The notes beneath the pieces were generated by a model, which searched no databases, was not told the DNA's origin, and saw only the letters and a list, made by a program, of their open reading frames with translations. A stretch of 64,000 bases of DNA from NCBI RefSeq assembly GCF_035917455.1, contig NZ_CP109078.1:3658001-3722000 (forward strand). The letters are read 5' to 3'. Positions 63,301-64,000 of the stretch are shown here, piece after piece (position 1 is the stretch's first letter; the number at the start of each line of letters is the position of its first letter). This stretch comes from Micromonospora sp. NBC_01796. Lineage in GTDB: Bacteria > Actinomycetota > Actinomycetes > Mycobacteriales > Micromonosporaceae. Made by a program: the position numbers and the translations under genes.

Positions 63301-64000
63301 ATGACTGAGCCGACCGAATCCCGCCGCCAGCGGGCCGCCCGCCGGGCCGGGGAGTTCCCGCCCGCGCCCGAGCCGCTGCCCCTGCCGGTGCTGGACAGCC
63401 ACACCCACCTCGACATCACCGTCACCGAATCCGGCACCCCCGGAGGACCCCCAAACGACCCCACCGCCAACCCCGCCCCCAACCCCACCGCCAACCCCAC
63501 CGCCAACCCCACCGCCAACCCCGCCCCCCACCCGGACCCCCACCCGGACCCCCTTCCGGGGATCCGGTTAATCGCCTCATCGAGGTTGCCGCCGCCGCCG
63601 GGGTGGACCGGCTGGTCCAGGTCGGTACCGATGTGGAGTCGTCCCGCTGGGGCGCCGAGGCAGCCGTCAGGTACCCGGCCGTCCTCGCCACCGTCGCCCT
63701 GCACCCCAACGACGCCCCGCGCCTGCCCGACCTCGACGCGGCACTGCGCGAGATCGAGGCGCTCGCCGGCCAGGACCGGGTACGCGGCATCGGCGAGACC
63801 GGGCTGGACTTCTTCCGTACCGGCGACGAGGGGCGGGCGGCGCAGGAGGAGAGCTTCCGGGCGCACATCGACATCGCCAAGCGGTACAACAAGGCGCTGG
63901 TCATCCACGACCGCGACGCGCACGCCGAGGTCCTGCGGGTGCTCGATGAGGAGGGCGCACCGGCGACCGTTGTGCTGCACTGCTTCTCCGGCGACGAGGA
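63301..64000 (+). CDS. tatD: TatD family deoxyribonuclease, 3'-partial, with apparent frameshift
   Basis: Two pieces in different frames together make a TatD protein. Frame 1 from ATG 63301 gives TESRRQRAARRAGEFPPAPE and VLDSHTHLDITVTESG, with the metal-binding HTH. After a C-rich repeat the conserved sequence resumes one frame away at about 63567 (VNRLIEVAAAAGVDRLVQVG, GIGETGLDFFRTG, SFRAHIDIAKRYNKALVIHD, VVLHCFSGDE) and runs to the window edge. One extra C near 63524-63529, where one repeat unit has 13 instead of 12 bases, restores a single frame. TatD enzymes are metal-dependent 3'-5' DNases used in DNA repair. The break may be a sequencing error in a homopolymer, real inactivation or slippage. 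Confidence 0.85.
   Translation, partial: MTEPTESRRQRAARRAGEFPPAPEPLPLPVLDSHTHLDITVTESGTPGGPPNDPTANPAPNPTANPTANPTANPAPHPDPHPDPLPGIRLIASSRLPPPPGWTGWSRSVPMWSRPAGAPRQPSGTRPSSPPSPCTPTTPRACPTSTRHCARSRRSPARTGYAASARPGWTSSVPATRGGRRRRRASGRTSTSPSGTTRRWSSTTATRTPRSCGCSMRRAHRRPLCCTASPATR
63469..63553 (+). repeat. 12-bp C-rich tandem repeats inside tatD
   Basis: Units AACCCCGCCCCC (63469), AACCCCACCGCC (63481, 63493, 63505) and a 13-base AACCCCGCCCCCC (63517-63529) are followed by two ACCCGGACCCCC units (63530, 63542). They encode NPTA/NPAP repeats inserted after the first beta-strand of TatD, and contain the point where the reading frame breaks. Confidence 0.93.

Overview
The window is high-GC actinobacterial DNA with strong GC bias at third codon positions, GTG and TTG starts, several leaderless genes and a SigE-family ECF sigma factor. 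Gene content and neighbourhoods (Glp-RimJ-SepX, Pmt-RsmI-MetG-TatD, GlnX-GlnH-PknG) point to a filamentous actinomycete, most likely Micromonosporaceae. That family-level placement is inference from general familiarity, not from a search.

Layout. 1-2.8 kb: end of a gephyrin-like MoeA homologue (Glp), a RimJ-like acetyltransferase and the membrane protein SepX/GlpR, a cell-division neighbourhood. 2.9-4.2 kb: tRNA-Ala(CGC) followed by a YefM/YoeB toxin-antitoxin pair and a small secreted protein whose 3' end runs antisense into the toxin gene. 4.6-18.3 kb: mixed metabolic and envelope genes, namely a secreted multi-domain protein, a PLP ammonia-lyase, an acetyltransferase, a D,D-carboxypeptidase-like protein, a septum-formation-like membrane protein, a TAP-type hydrolase, a SigE-family sigma factor with a membrane-anchored propeller partner, an OafA-type acyltransferase and a TPP enzyme. 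18.5-25 kb: two large secreted phosphodiesterases, a GDPD and a 1460-residue nuclease/5'-nucleotidase fusion, each followed by a strong hairpin.

26-37.5 kb: a PQQ-type propeller lipoprotein diverges from a six-gene, tightly overlapped operon. It holds the GlnX/GlnH/PknG amino-acid-sensing kinase module known from mycobacteria and corynebacteria, plus a coiled-coil protein, a VWA protein with a C-terminal zinc ribbon and a membrane-anchored NACHT-like P-loop NTPase. This is the most interesting signalling locus in the window. 37.5-47.9 kb: LtrA, a secreted HNH nuclease, trehalose synthase, a CGNR zinc-finger protein, two quinone-oxidoreductase-like enzymes, a TetR/DUF418 divergent pair and a secreted serine hydrolase, ending at a 29-bp perfect inverted repeat.

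47.9-64 kb: the conserved actinobacterial order Pmt-RsmI-...-MetG-...-TatD is present but interrupted by a proline-rich membrane protein, an AfsR/SARP regulator flanked by a 20-bp inverted repeat, a small helical protein, a complete iron-siderophore ABC importer under an IdeR/DmdR-type iron box, and a conserved protein of unknown function. TatD at the right edge carries an apparent one-base frameshift inside a C-rich tandem repeat. No CRISPR array, insertion sequence, phage or rRNA gene was seen.
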